From NCBI GenBank assembly GCA_963565915.1, contig OY751493.1:1736001-1800000 (forward strand): a stretch of DNA of 64,000 nucleotides, in the 5' to 3' direction. Position numbers and translations under genes: made by a program. A model generated the notes under the pieces. It was not told where the DNA came from, ran no database searches, and was given only the letters and a program-made list of their open reading frames with translations. How positions within the stretch are numbered: position 1 is the stretch's first letter; every line of letters begins with the position of its first letter. Below are positions 46,702-58,702 of this stretch, piece by piece. This DNA is from Entoloma clypeatum (taxonomy: Eukaryota; Basidiomycota; Agaricomycetes; Agaricales; Entolomataceae).

Positions 46702-47983
46702 ACCGCCTGGCTATACCTCAACCGGTAATGATTCGGTGACCTTGACGCCGACATTCAAGCCTGCCTCGAATACTAGCACTATCAGCACTTCACGTCGTTC
46801 GGCTGATCATACTCCTACAAAAGTGTCGAGCATCTCAGGTAGTGCTGGGTCGGCTCCGCGGACTGTGGCCACGGCCCCCGGTTTGCCCCGACTTTCATAT
46901 GTGACATTATTCATTCATAGTCTGTAGGAGGGGAAATCCCGAGGACGACCAGCACAATAACCATAACGAACCATCTCAGTTCAACATACTCCAGTGCCCC
47001 GGCCATGTCTGTTACAAATCTGGCCCTTTCTACCCCTGCTGCAGTGACGGCTTTGAACACCCCAACTGAACCCAACGGAGACTTTGTCACATACACATAT
47101 GCCATTGCTAATCCTGTCAACACGAGCAGCAAAACCTCCGAGGTGGGGTAAGTTTGGTTCGAACCTTATTTTTCGAACCCGCACTGATGTTTCACATAGT
47201 CTTTTCAACAACAACGCAGCAACAGCAGGCGTTTTCGCGGTTGTGGGCATGATTTTCACTGCTATGGCCGTCTTTCTCGGTTTGCTTTTCCGTCGGTACC
47301 GTCGTTCCGTTCGAGATAAGCGGAGGCATGAAGCTATACAGCCGCAACCTCTGTCTGTGAACCCCTTCGAGGGCCCGCATTATCCACCCGAGATACGCTC
47401 CACGGGCGATAAGTACGGAATAGTCTGGGATGCAACTCACATGGTCTCTCCAGCCACCGGTCAACGTTTGTCGGCTAGGAACAGTGATCACCGCAGTACT
47501 TCCTGTCATACTGGAGCATCCAAAATACCTCTCAGGACGATCGCTGGCCCTGAAGATGGTCCTACGAACTCTCATGGCCACCTCAGTCACCCCATAGACC
47601 AAAACCAGGATCAAAGGATATCCGCCGCAGAGTCCAGTCCTTCTATCTATCCAGCGAGTCCACCAGCTATTGGTGACGACAATCAGTTTCAACTTGGCCC
47701 TCCTCTCGCCCGCAAATCGTCCCCTGATCCAATTGATTATTCGGTAGTCGCTCCTCCGAGACCTCCCCGATCTCACCTGAGGCCGAATATCGCGAACTTG
47801 CCTGAGACGTATCCCATGACAGCGCCGGCATCTACTTCTTCGCAATACTCGGATTTGCTGTTACCTAGTCCAATCAGCCAAGAAACCCGCTACAGTTACA
47901 AAGGACTAGTTCTACAGAGGCGGCCGATCCTGGACGCAAGTATAAGCAACCATTCCTTCTTCACGAAACTGACAAATCCATGA
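46702..47983 (+). CDS. Single-pass Ser/Thr-rich membrane protein (N-terminus unresolved)
   Basis: Not assigned to a named family. The first supported exon is Ser/Thr-rich (YTSTGNDSVTLTPTFKPAS, STSRRSADHTPTKV), joined by in-frame introns to TTSTITITNHLSSTYSSAPA and TPTEPNGDFVTYTYA, an O-glycosylation-prone ectodomain. One transmembrane helix follows (AGVFAVVGMIFTAMAVFLGL), then a basic stop-transfer LFRRYRRSVRDKRRHE and a long Pro/Ser-rich cytosolic tail (SVNPFEGPHYPPEIR, SVVAPPRPPRSHLRPN). The layout resembles fungal Mid2-like cell-wall sensors. It faces a second protein of the same design at 48715-50331. Confidence 0.62.
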
Positions 47984-48714
47984 GTAGGTTCGACCTCGCC
48001 ATAGCACTACATGATTTCTCGAGGACATTTATAACCTGTTAGCGGTCAACTTAGGGTTATTCCGTGTAATAACAGATCAATCAGCGTTCTGACCGCCGAT
48101 CTGAATCAGAGGTACCCACGACGCAACGAGCGAAGATGGAAGAATCTTCAAATTAAAACCACGGACCGAATTCCGTGAGAACAAGTGGTGACACCCATGC
48201 AAAAAACCATGCATGTCCGAATTCAAAAATCGAGAGCAACTCTCGACACGTCTGATCCTAGTCAATAAGCAGGGCTTCAAGATGTTGTAACTGCTCAAGC
48301 ATTTGAGAATTGCAAGATAGGGTCTGGTTGATATTATTCAGTCTACAATTCAGCCTGAGATGATGATGATGATGACGGGGTGACCACAGATGATATCAAT
48401 GTGCACTGCTCGCATATCCACGAGTCACAACCAGGACCCGGCGGACCAAAAAAATGCATGCCAATATCCTGCAATACACTACTAAGTGAGTTCATATGCG
48501 TATTTTGAATGCTCAATGTCCAATGTCCAATGCAGAGTGGTCTGTCAAAAAATAGGTTATGCTAGGGAAGTAGCTGTCCGAGGCAAAAACAGGAGCCATC
48601 ATGGTCGTTTGAAAGCGAAGGTGTTGCGGATAGTGGGGACTAGGATTCCTGAGAGTCCTGGGCCACGGTATCTGGCAAATTACGTATCTATATACAGGAA
48701 CTCTGAGTTCAATA
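47984..48714. other. Intergenic region between convergent genes
   Basis: No supportable gene. A short GAT-type microsatellite (ATGATGATGATGATGA) lies at about 48359-48375, and CAATGTC is repeated around 48517-48530. A 73-codon minus-strand frame at 48077-48298 shows no motif and is probably chance. Confidence 0.5.
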
Positions 48715-50331
48715 TTACGAAGTATAATTTATGCGCAACACACGCACCCCAAGTATTGGTCTTGAATAATCTTCATCATCCCTGAAGTCCACATCAGATG
48801 CGTGGTCAGCATCACCAGAAAGTCGGTGTCGAATTCCTGGATCGAGTCGCTCATCACGTTGTGACGAGGAGGAAGAAGCGCCGCTCGTTGCATTATTATC
48901 ACTGATGTCCGGATCTGATAGCCCCAAGGAAAGGGAGACAAGAGGTGGTGTTCGCCCTGCGCCTGAGATGCGCAGAGAAAGACGGGGAGGAGGGCTCGGC
49001 AGCTGAGTAGATCGATGGTGGTATGCAAGGAGAGGCTCGTAGCTCCCTGCGCTATGTGATGCTGAATGGTTAATGACATAATCACCACCAGGTCCCTTTA
49101 CCTCTCCGTTGCTAAGGGGCATGGTGGTAACGGGTATATAACCTTCCCTCGCCCCACCAGGGAAGGTGTAGTCATTATAAGGGTTGAAAGCTTCTAGATC
49201 GTCCGGGAAAGGTGAATCAATGTAAGCCGATGTGCGCGCACCACTGGGCGCAGAGCTCGTGGTTCCAATAGCAAGACCAGACGTCGAGCGTTGATTCATT
49301 CTTCGGGAGCCGTTAACATCAACATCGTCCTCGTCATCGTCGAGAGGTGCACGATGAAAACCCGCTGCAGCCAATGTTGCGGAAACAGCAGTGTCATGCT
49401 CCAACTTCTGATTGCGACGGCGACGGCGAACTGCGAAAAGTATCCATAAAAGGATGGAAGCCGCAGCTAATCCAACCAAGACAAAAACGCCCACCACGGC
49501 GCCGGTATTGCGGAAGAAGCTAGTTGAAGGGATATGTCAAACTCAAAGTGAACCTCAGCATTCGGATACGCACGATGATTGATCAGAATTATTACGATTT
49601 GGGCTCAGAGTCTGGTTCACTCCGACTTGAGTGACAGTAACGACAATCCCATTGCTGGCGGTGGATGTCACAATTGCAGTAAAGACAGACGGGGCAATTG
49701 TAATAATGCCTCCGGTGCTATCAATGATTGTCACTTGAATTGTGCTCTTGAAAGTGGTTCTGTAACTGATCTGAGCACCGAAGGGAAATTGGGGGAACGA
49801 AACGCACGTCGGTGGCAAGGGGGGCGCAGTTGACGTAGATAAAAGTTGTTGGGAATTGCTAAGATGCACCGTTGGTAACGGTGGTTGAACGGTTGATGTC
49901 TCGGTTGAGATTGTGGGCGAGGGTGTAGTAGAAGTCTCAAACGTTGAAGACGAATTAGTAGTTTGGCTTGTGGGAACCTGTGTAGATGAAGTACTAGAGG
50001 AAGCTTGAGATGAAGAGGAAGAGGAAGAATATGAGGTAGGGGTCGTGCTCTTGGTCGTGGTCGTGGTCGTATGCGTGGACGTGGACGTGGACGTGGACAC
50101 AGATGGAGGGGAGGATGATGTGCTTGGGGCGCTGCTCGAGCTCGATATGACAGAAGAAGACGTCGAAGAGAGGGGGACTGTGGTCAGAACAGAAGGAGAA
50201 TAAGTAGCGGTGGAAGTCAAGCTGGATGCGCAGAGATATTGAGGACAGATAATGACAGGAGGAGATACGATTTACGAGGTTGAAGGCGAGAGTGGAATTG
50301 AGGTCGACGTTCCGTTAGCGACAGAGGTCAT
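48715..50331 (-). CDS. Single-pass Ser/Thr-rich membrane protein, Mid2-like design
   Basis: Ectodomain: starts MTSVANGTSTSIPLSPSTS, joined by an intron to LTSTATYSPSVLTTVPLSS and a Ser/Thr tract of more than 100 residues that includes short STSTST and TTTTTT runs encoded by microsatellite DNA at 50053-50098. A more ordered segment follows (CVSFPQFPFGAQISYRTTFK, STIQVTIIDSTGGIITIAPS). After an intron, a helix (GVFVLVGLAAASILLWILFA) and the basic VRRRRRNQK mark the membrane border. The cytosolic tail has NPYNDYTFPGG and ends GVRVLRINYTS. An ATG at 50522 could lengthen the N-terminus, but I could not find an in-frame splice. Probably a cell-surface sensor or wall-linked protein; function unknown. 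Confidence 0.65.
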
Positions 50332-50610
50332 GGCGCCAGTCGTCGAGGATGTTGCAGGCGTCGGTGAAAGCAGGTCAAGGGAACATGGTCGTCGAGGTTA
50401 ACAACGTAAAGACCGCGGAACATGGACTGACCTGAAACAGATTGTCGCTTAAACCGTCTCTGCACGCTCATTTCGTCATACGCATGGAAAGTCCGTCGCC
50501 GTGCCACACGCTGGCGAAACACTCGACCCCGACGTCAAGGGGAACGATGGCAAACCCAACTACTTTTTGAAAATGACAATGACATCACGTGTCCAATCTT
50601 TCATCAAGAT

Positions 50611-53324
50611 ATGTCTTCCCTCCGAGTCCCTCTGATCGATTGGTCAAAGGTCGACCGCCAGGAACTTGCCTTCATACCCTTCCCCAGTCGCAGGTCCGTG
50701 GTGTTCGGCACTAAGGGTGTCGTTGCGTCGTCCCAGCCCCTTGCTACCCAGGCTGGTTTGGAGATCCTTAGAAAAGGGGGCAACGCAGGTGGGGAAACGC
50801 GCCAAAGCTTACTTGTACTAGTTAATCTAGAATCAACAACTCAGCCGATGCAGCCGTTGCAACCTCAGCCGCGCTGAACGTCACTGAACCTAGTTGTTGT
50901 GGTATCGGCGGGTGTGTTCTCTCAATTATTTCCCCCCCTTTTCTTCGAGATTGACGATGCTCCAGCGATGCCTTCTGTCTTTTTTATGACGCCAAGACCC
51001 AGTCTGTGAAAGCTCTCAACGGCTCCGGACGTTCACCTGCAAAATTAACATTGGAATATGCACGCCAGCGTGGGCTTGAGGGACAGATTCCTCTCACTGA
51101 CCTTAATTCTGTCACAGTACCAGGTTTGGCCCCTGAAAAAAAATGGAAGAAAGATACACTCTGAATCAACATTTCCTCAGGAGCTGCTGCTGCTTGGGTT
51201 GATACTGTCGCTGCATTTGGAAGTGGAAAAGTAACCCTTACCGACGTCCTTACACCGGCGATCGCACTGGCGGAAGAAGGGTATGCTCAACAATTGTCGT
51301 TTTATTCATCCGTCTGGATCTCTCCGCGCATAGTGTGCCCGTTTCCGAAATCCATAGTCATGCTGCAGGTTTCGTTCCGACATTACGCATTCGAGACACG
51401 CTAACCCACATCCTTCGCAGTGGCAAAAATCCGAAGTATGCTTTATGCCTGGGTTGTCGTTGGGTTATTTTGATTATAAGTCCTATATTATCAGGATCTG
51501 ATCAAGATCGCTTCACCGAACGGGGATGAAATGTTGCTAGACGGAAAAGCACCCCTCCCTGGACAGGTAATCAAGCTCCCAAACCTAGCCAAGACCTTCC
51601 GTGAGCTGGCTGTCAAGGGAAAAGATGGATTCTACAAGGGCAGGATTGCACGAGCTATCGTGGATATCATTCAGAGCAAAGGAGGGGTAATGGAATTGGA
51701 GGACCTCGCTAAACATGAGTCTACGTTTGTAGAACCTATCAGCTACACCTATGGACAGGATGTCACGATCTACGAGGTAAGAAGCAAACCTTCCGCCTTG
51801 CTTTCATGAATTGAGGTAATTCAGTGTCCCCCAAATGGACAAGGTACGCCATCCTGTTTGCAAAACTCACTTTCCTGTGTCCCCTTTTCAGGGATTACTG
51901 CACTCGTCGCACTCGGAATCCTTGACTGTTTACAAGAACAGGGAAGTCTGAAACCTCTAACCAGAGTGGAGCACAATTCGGCGGAATATGTCCATGGTCT
52001 TATCGAAGCCTTACGGTATGTGGTAATCGACGGGTCCCCCTTGGCTTTGTTTACTTCATGTTGTTTCGGCCCAGGCTTGCATTTGCCGGTACGCTTGAAA
52101 TATATCATGGCATGATGAAAATGGTGACAAAATCTACTAATAGATAGTGAATGGTATGTTGCCGATCCGGATACCAAGTATGTTCCGGTGGAGGAGCTCC
52201 TAAGCAAGGTGGATTTCACCATCCAGGCCTGAATTATACAAGAGAACCTTACGAATCTCTGACAGGCTTACCTTTCCTCTCGCGCGAAGCTTTTTGATCC
52301 CCTCAAGACAAACCCAGAAGTGATTCATGTGAATATGACCATATGATATACGATGCTAGTCTCAAGCTCACTGGATTAGGGCAATCCTATCAACTCGTCT
52401 GACACAGTATATTTCTCTGGTAACTCATGCGTTCCCCTCTCTTCTCCATTACACTTTCAGATCCATCTCTTTAGTCACGGATCAATGGGGCAATGCCTGC
52501 AGCTACATACAGAGTAATTATGCTGGTTTGTTTCCTTCTTGTTGCCTCGTCTTTGAGGCAGTGTCCAGTTGACATGAAATAAAACCAGGTTTTGGCACTG
52601 GAGGTGGGTCCTGCACGGTACAGTGGTATAATCTTATCTGGACCTCCTTGAAGCGATTCCGGAGGGTTGTGGCTTCACACTTCAAAATCGCGGCGCAGGA
52701 TTTGTCCTGAATGAGAACCACCCCAATCGCCTAGAAGTGAGTCACTTTTTTAAAACAATTTCCAGTTTCCCATCTCTGAGTAAGGGCAGCAAACGCCCTT
52801 ACCATACGATCATACCCGCTTTAGCCACTAGGGGTAAAGAGCTCTTTTTGAGTTACGGTGTAATGGGTGGATACATGCAGGTCGGTGTCCCAAGTGTCAA
52901 CTGTTTCGAGGGGGTTATTGAGCATTATTGCAGCCGCAAGGCCACGTCCAAGTACTTCTCAACGTTCTTAGAGGTTACACTGTTCAGGCAGCTCTTGATG
53001 CACCTCGGTTCTGCATCTCTGCGGGCATGCCAGATGTCAAGTCAGATGGCAAAGCAGGGGATCCCAACAGCCCCGTCTATTTCGAAGATGGATTTACAAA
53101 AGAGACCTTGGTGGTGCTTCAGGGTAGGTATTGATGACTTGTCCAATGTCAATTCTGACAGGACAAAAGAAATGGGGCACGACGTTCGCATAGTAAACGG
53201 GTTCAATCGAGGAATGATGGGTCGCGGTCAGATAATCCAGAAGGTGAAGGATGATTCTGGAAAGCTGGTCTGGGCAGCTGGTTCGGACTGTCGTGCAGAT
53301 GGCCATGCTGCTGCACAGATATAG
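50611..53324 (+). CDS. Gamma-glutamyltransferase-like Ntn hydrolase
   Basis: Autoprocessing Ntn hydrolase of the GGT family, closer to bacterial YwrD-like members than to yeast Ecm38. The start [20 protein letters not shown] has no signal peptide, which suggests a cytosolic place. [78 protein letters not shown] and [16 protein letters not shown] follow. The processing site is intact: [16 protein letters not shown], with Thr as the likely nucleophile after self-cleavage. Then [41 protein letters not shown] and [20 protein letters not shown]. Many introns; around 590 residues. Confidence 0.88.
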
Positions 53325-53360
53325 TAGTAAACCGTGTGTAGTACTTCACTGGCTCTTGTT

Positions 53361-54731
53361 ATGATAGTCAAGGACAAACGACCGCAACATTATCAGCACG
53401 AGCCAGCAGAGCTTTTACTACCTTCAACCCCAGGGGACCCGGGTTTATGTCCGCCACCACCATTCGAAGATGACCTTCCTCGCTTACCAGGAGATTTGAC
53501 CGTGAACATCGACGGACCGCCACCAGATTTCGCACTCTATGAGGCTGATTTCTTTGAGGTTGGCTCAGGCGATATCGTGTCGCACGATCCTCATTTGAAT
53601 TCAGATGGTATGTACCTCTCTGGCTGAGGTCCAATCCTCAATGATGTCCGTACCCAGGTGAAGCACTTTACCGCTTCTTACTCGCCCAAGCAGACAAGCT
53701 TCCATCCTACGTGTTGCATTGCCGAGGTACACATTCCGAGTATCGTACCCGCTGGGTCACTGGAAGACATGGAGATGGTCATACAGAATCACGGACTGAG
53801 ACTTACAGCGAAACCGTCACGGATTTCGATTTCTACATCGATGCTACCCCTCAGCCGGCCGCGAAGCCCATACACTGGTCTGTTGCTGACACCGAACCCG
53901 CATATCGGGGACTCATGGTGCGCGAGGTAGAAGGGTCACTCGGCAAGCGGGTAGCACGGAAGCCGGAGACGAAGGCTAGCGAAAGGTGGTCGAAGGAACG
54001 GAGAGCTGCCGGCCTCCCCCCGTGGACTACTGTGACGAATGGCCGAAGGGAGGAGGCGTTGAAATCTTCGAAACATCTCCGTCAATGGGCAGACGAGTAT
54101 TGTTTGAGCCCGAAATATTTAAAGGAATTTGTCTACGATAAGGTGAGCTTTTCTGACGGCTGTCTAGAAAGCCATTAAAAATATCCTTTTCGTAATCTAG
54201 GTCGTCTATGGTTGGAACCTCCAACAACTGGAGACTGCCGTACGTGCTTTGATACTGACGACAAGGTATCACGGCCAACTCGAAGTTGACTTTGAGATCC
54301 GCGGTTCCAAAGTCTTTATCAGACCGGATAACAAGCTCTCCAGGATGTTATCGAACAAGTGGCTTAAATTTCTGTCCATCATTTTTTTGGTGTTTCCTTT
54401 CATTTGGTTTTTCAAACGTTTTCACCCTCGAGGGGGCGGCCGTTGGGAAGTATGTGGTGGTGCCTATGCTTTGAAGCGATGGGTCCCCATCACTGAAGAA
54501 GGCCAGCTATATGATAGCAGTCTCGTACCTGGGCCGCCAAAGCCATCTTCGAGCATGACGCAGACAGAGACCGGGAGGGCGAGACTTGAAGGTCTGAGAG
54601 AAGGAGAATGGCTCAGGAGATGGGAAGGGACAATCACCCGAGCGGTATTAGGACGCTACCAATCTTCAACTCCTCTATCGGATAACGGCCGCTCCATGGA
54701 CGCGAACTTGTCCTATCTGGATGGTTACTAG
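53361..54731 (+). CDS. Uncharacterised fungal protein with one membrane segment
   Basis: Not recognised as a named family. The acidic, Pro-rich N-terminus (YQHEPAELLLPSTPGDPG, DFALYEADFFEVGSGD) leads to EALYRFLLAQADKLPSYVLH, CRGTHSEYRTRWVTGRHGDG and TESRTETYSETVTDFDFYID, a block rich in Thr/Arg repeats. Then WADEYCLSPKYLKEFVYDK, an intron, VVYGWNLQQLETAVRALIL and FLSIIFLVFPFIWFFKRF, a single transmembrane helix. The C-terminal part is charged, with VCGGAYALKRWVPI. Similar CRGTH-x-E-x-RTRWVT proteins are, from recall, frequent in Agaricomycetes. Two introns. Confidence 0.7.
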
Positions 54732-55011
54732 CACTTGAGCAGATATACGTGGGCTTATGACGGTATTCCTCTCGGATGTGTACATGCAGTTTTGAGTATA
54801 GTCTGCTATGTCCCTGGGTAGGGTTAACATGAGATACAGGAAGGACTGGATAGCTGTTGTAAGTTGTACGAGTTAAATGCACATTAGAGAGTTGCAAGTC
54901 CCTATGACAGATGGTAATTGCCTGGTATATGGTGGTTGTGTGACAACGAATAAACGAATGGGAGGTACAGCGGTACCGGATGGACGGACAAACGTATCAG
55001 CAGTGACATAA

Positions 55012-57298
55012 TTAACGTCTGTGGCGAGGTACAGGCAATCCGTTCGTGTGAGTATGGCCTGGTGGTGGAAACACAGAATGGGCTGCTTTTTCCAACTCGC
55101 GAGATTGGAACTTCTCCGCTTCCGAATATTCTTCTCCCTCCAGGAGAGCAAGCGCGGTCTCCAGGAACCACATATTCTTTTTGATGAAATGCACGACTAC
55201 AGTGCCACCGACACGCTTCCCTTCATAACGCTTCTGCCGACCTTCACGGTGTGTCCATGCGTACTCGGGTGTCATAGGACTTCCTAGGTCGACCTTGAGC
55301 ATATTGAACCATGGAAGGGGAATGTTGACATACCCTCACGGATCATGGACATATCGCTTCCCTCTACAAGAGCCTCCACACTGTGCGGAGTGGATAGGTC
55401 CGGGAGGGGAGGCGCATATCGGACACCAAAGGTTGAGACGCTTGAATATGCCCAAGCTGACGGTGTAGGTGGGGCGGTGCCAGTGCCGGAGGTGCTTCGA
55501 TAATTGAATACGTGTGAATGCGTTTTGTCCAGGTAGGTCATCATGCTGCGTTTCGCGCGAGTGGCTTCTGACGGATAAAGGAAGCCGTGGGCATAACTGA
55601 ACAGGTCAGTTGAATCATTTTGAAGGAGGTAAAACGGATAACAAACACAGTGCCTGAGCGGGGATGATCGTAAATCCAACATCGTTCGCTTGCCCATCGG
55701 ACTTCAGATGCTCGAGGGTGCACTTTCATCCATTTGGCTGTCTGCTTGTCCTCTGCACCCTTAATTAAGCTCTTTACAGCTGGATCTTTGGCAACCCATT
55801 CCACCAAACTCCAACTGAGGGCATAAAGCTCTCCAGCCATGAATTTGTGGAGGCGATTGGTAACAAGGTAACCCCAGTAAATCAACGGATCGTTGACCTC
55901 GGTCACTGGAATGGACCCATGGGGTAATCGTTGCGTTATCAATGTTGAGTTCTCGGATGACTTGTTGGTGAGTGCTGAATAAGGGTGCGCGGAAGAAGGT
56001 GGAATGGGAGGTTCTTCACGAGAGGGAGGCTTTTGATACAGCTCAAGGCGAAGACGGGCTTCCAACTCAGCGAGGACGAGGAAGGAATCGTCATCAACCT
56101 TGACGATGTAATCAGGTCTAACCCAGGATGTCGACCTCCCGTCAAGACGATCTTGCCATGCAAGAGAGCTGTCATGAGGCGCAAGAGATGGGGGAGATGC
56201 AGTGTAATTAGAATACGAGAAGAGGAGTTGTTTTTGGGTGCGATTTGCATAGATGGGCGGTACCCAGGCATTGATAGAAGCCCATGAAAAGAAAGTATGG
56301 GTTTTGCCACCGTTCATGTTTTCCGCAGTCGGGAGGATGACGATGTCATTGTACACTGGTCAGATATTGGTGAGAACGAAGGATTGGAAAAGAACTAGCA
56401 GTGACACACTTTCCATTTCCAACTTTATCCGCCTTTCCCAGTCTTTCCGAGGTTGTCCGAGTATGAAACGAACAACGGTCCTTGAGGTGCCCACTCCATT
56501 GTCACCTTCACCGGCCCCGTCTCTACTCCGAGGGTGGCTTGCCCATGTGGTCCGAACGAGCATTCTGCGCTCGAAGCCAGAATCGATGGAAAAGACTCCG
56601 ACAAACAACCCGACCGGTGATAAGGTATCCAGATGCGAAGGTGGGAATGGGGATAGCGTAATTCCGGAAGAGTAATCATCCAAAGGGAAGGGCGGAGACG
56701 ATGGGGACGGTAGAGAATCGTAGGCCGCGGACAAGGAAGGAGCTGAGCAATATGCTCTCCATGGCAATGGTTCCTTGTCGGGGTTGAGAATGTGAATCAA
56801 AAGAAGGGTGAGGAAGATGGCAAAAAGGGAAAGCAAAATGAGAGTCAAGACCTGGGGAGATTGGTCAAGGACTGGGGCCATGGGGGCTGGGAAGATGAGG
56901 CTCACGATTGTTATTGGCTGACTCGGAAAGAATGGATGTCGGACGAGGTGCCTTGTCCACTTTTTCATGAACCTCACGATTCTTCCGCTCCGCTTGCGGC
57001 GACGACGTGATGTTGACCACCAGCTGTGTCGAGAGTTTCTCCAGCCGAGATTCCTGTTGGCCCTCAGGAGGGGAGCAGGGTCGCTATCGGTATCGGAGGT
57101 GCAGGAGGAGGAGGATGGCTGGGAGAGGTAGAACTGGGGGAGAGGGGAGGTGGAGCGGGAGGGGAGGGGAGTGGAGGTCGCGGTGGTGGAGACGGAGCAG
57201 TAGCCGGACGGGAAGAGGGTTCGAGATGGCACGACCAACGGATGCCGAGACGTCGTACGCGCTGTGTCCGACTCCGATGAGCTGTCGTAGTCGTCCAT
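55012..57298 (-). CDS. GT31-family galactosyltransferase-like protein
   Basis: Type II membrane glycosyltransferase of the Golgi. After a Ser-rich cytosolic N-terminus (MDDYDSSSESDTARTTSRHP) and a basic stretch (RRRRKRSGRIVRFMKKW) comes one helix, VLTLILLSLFAIFLTLLLIH. The lumenal part has GLFVGVFSIDSGFERRMLVR, TTWASHP, RTVVRFILG, YNDIVILPTAENMNGGKTHT, FFSWAS and the nucleotide-sugar metal motif DYIVKVDDDSFLVLAELEAR (DDD). DPLIYWGYLVTNRL, YALSWSLVEWVAKD and SERCWIYDHPRSG follow. The last exons end GGTVVVHFIKKNMWFLETA. Linkage and acceptor cannot be told from sequence. Three to four introns. Confidence 0.85.
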
Positions 57299-57390
57299 CT
57301 TCGTTTCTTTCAGTTGCTGCTGCCGTGGCCCTCAGCGTTCAAGCTTTGCTCGCCACTGGGTTGTACGTTGTAGTCAAAGTTATGATGCTA

Positions 57391-58665
57391 TCACGTGCGG
57401 CAAGCGTATATAGTCCTCCAGCTCTCGCGTTTTCTCACCGCATCCCAGAACACCTCCAGCTTCATAAAGCGGCTTCCGATGTGTTTATGTAGTTTGCTCC
57501 CTTCGTCGTCATGTGCACCCCCTGCATACTTGACAACCATTGCCATCCAGCTAGCAAGGTGCACGTCCGCCGTGGAAAATTGATCGCCTATAAAGATAGA
57601 TTGCAGGATGTGCTACGCTGACATTCTGGAAATCCTCACCAAGACAGAACGGGCCGATGATCTGTTCATTGACTCGGTTTAAGACTTCCCGAAGGTTGAC
57701 ATCCCAACTGTGGTGGACTTGTTGGAAATACTCTGCTCTCTTTGTCGCCGTATCGCCATCCGTCTTCTCCGCATCCTTGAAAATATTAAATAATGCTTCT
57801 GAGGCTTGTTGCTTGCTGCGCCAAAAGTTGATCGTCTTAGTGGAAACGTGGATATTCTCTTGTTCAGCATCTGAGATATACTGAGCCAAAGTCTGTTGTC
57901 TCTTGGTCAGATCTGGAAGAAGCTTTCCGGCGAGTATTCGCAAAGATTCATCGTCGCGGGCATTGTAATATCTCAGGGTGTCTGGATTTACTGGTTCTGC
58001 GTGAAGATCGTCGATTATGCACTTGCAGAGTGAAGCGAGGGCGATCGTAGCGGGCGCAAGTGCTGGTGCGGGTGCATTTGAAGATGACCGAGTGCGGGAG
58101 ATTACCGAGCGTGATTTATCCAGAAATGCGATGATGCTCTGGAGAGATGAGATGCGAGAATGAGGGTGCACGCCATACTGACTTCTGTCTCCGTGATGGC
58201 CTTGTAACGTGACTCGACCTCGCCAGGGATCGTCTCTTGCAAAGGAACTACCAAGATCGGAAGGGTTGCTGGGATAGTAGGCAGTCAACACGTCGCGAAT
58301 CATGGGTGAGAAGTGATGGGGATGCCTTCAGGGTTCAGACGGAGAAAGGCTGGATCGAAGTTGGTCCCTTTGTCTTGATGACGGATGAGGGGAAGGAGAA
58401 GGTATGATGTGATTGAAATGGTACCGATGTCGACTTGTTGTAGACGAAGGTCATCTTGTGCATACCCCTTTTCCTGACTTGAAATTCATGTATGATGAGA
58501 TGATACTTCTTATTGCATAAAATTAATAGACTTGCAGTGCAAATAGAACTGAGTGTATAAAGTACATAAGTAAATGAACATCAATCAAGAGGGACTCAGA
58601 CCTGCTGCAGACCACACAGAGGCGGCGGTCGGAGAATAGTAGAGGACGGCCTTGGGGAGAGACAT
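57391..58665 (-). CDS. Glutathione S-transferase-like protein
   Basis: Two-domain GST of a basidiomycete subfamily. The N-terminal thioredoxin-like domain is rebuilt from small exons: MSLPKAVLYYSPTAASVWSA, a 17-base exon (58532-58548) giving VLFALQ, then EKGYAQDDLRLQQVDI, DKGTNFDPAFLRLNPE, and, after a GC-AG intron (58269-58325), TLPILVVPLQETIPGEVESR and YKAITETE. The helical domain starts SIIAFLDKSRSVISR and includes APATIALASLCKCIIDDLHA, YYNARDDESLRILAGKLLPD, FWRSKQQASEALFNIFKD and the GST C-domain motif GDQFSTADVHLASWMAMVVK, ending WDAVRKRESWRTIYACRT. Substrate unknown. Divergent from the SGT1-like gene; 37 bases lie between start codons. Confidence 0.86.
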
Positions 58666-58673
58666 CGGTAAAC

Positions 58674-58679
58674 CACGTG
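58674..58679. promoter_or_regulatory. E-box (CACGTG) in a 37-bp divergent promoter
   Basis: A palindromic CACGTG sits in the middle of the gap between the GST and SGT1-like start codons. It could bind a bHLH factor and serve both genes; this is inferred from position only. Confidence 0.35.
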
Positions 58680-58702
58680 ATCACACCTCTCAGCTCTTCA
58701 TC

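Noticed and set aside
47192..47845. 217-codon open frame on the minus strand
   Set aside because: It lies antisense to the best-supported exon of the Ser/Thr-rich membrane protein and has a shadow-like Arg-rich composition; the plus-strand frame has a clear helix and tail.
48359..48375. Short ATG-triplet microsatellite
   Set aside because: A simple repeat in an intergenic stretch with no sign of function.
56253..56675. 140-codon plus-strand frame
   Set aside because: Antisense to the conserved catalytic part of the GT31 gene.
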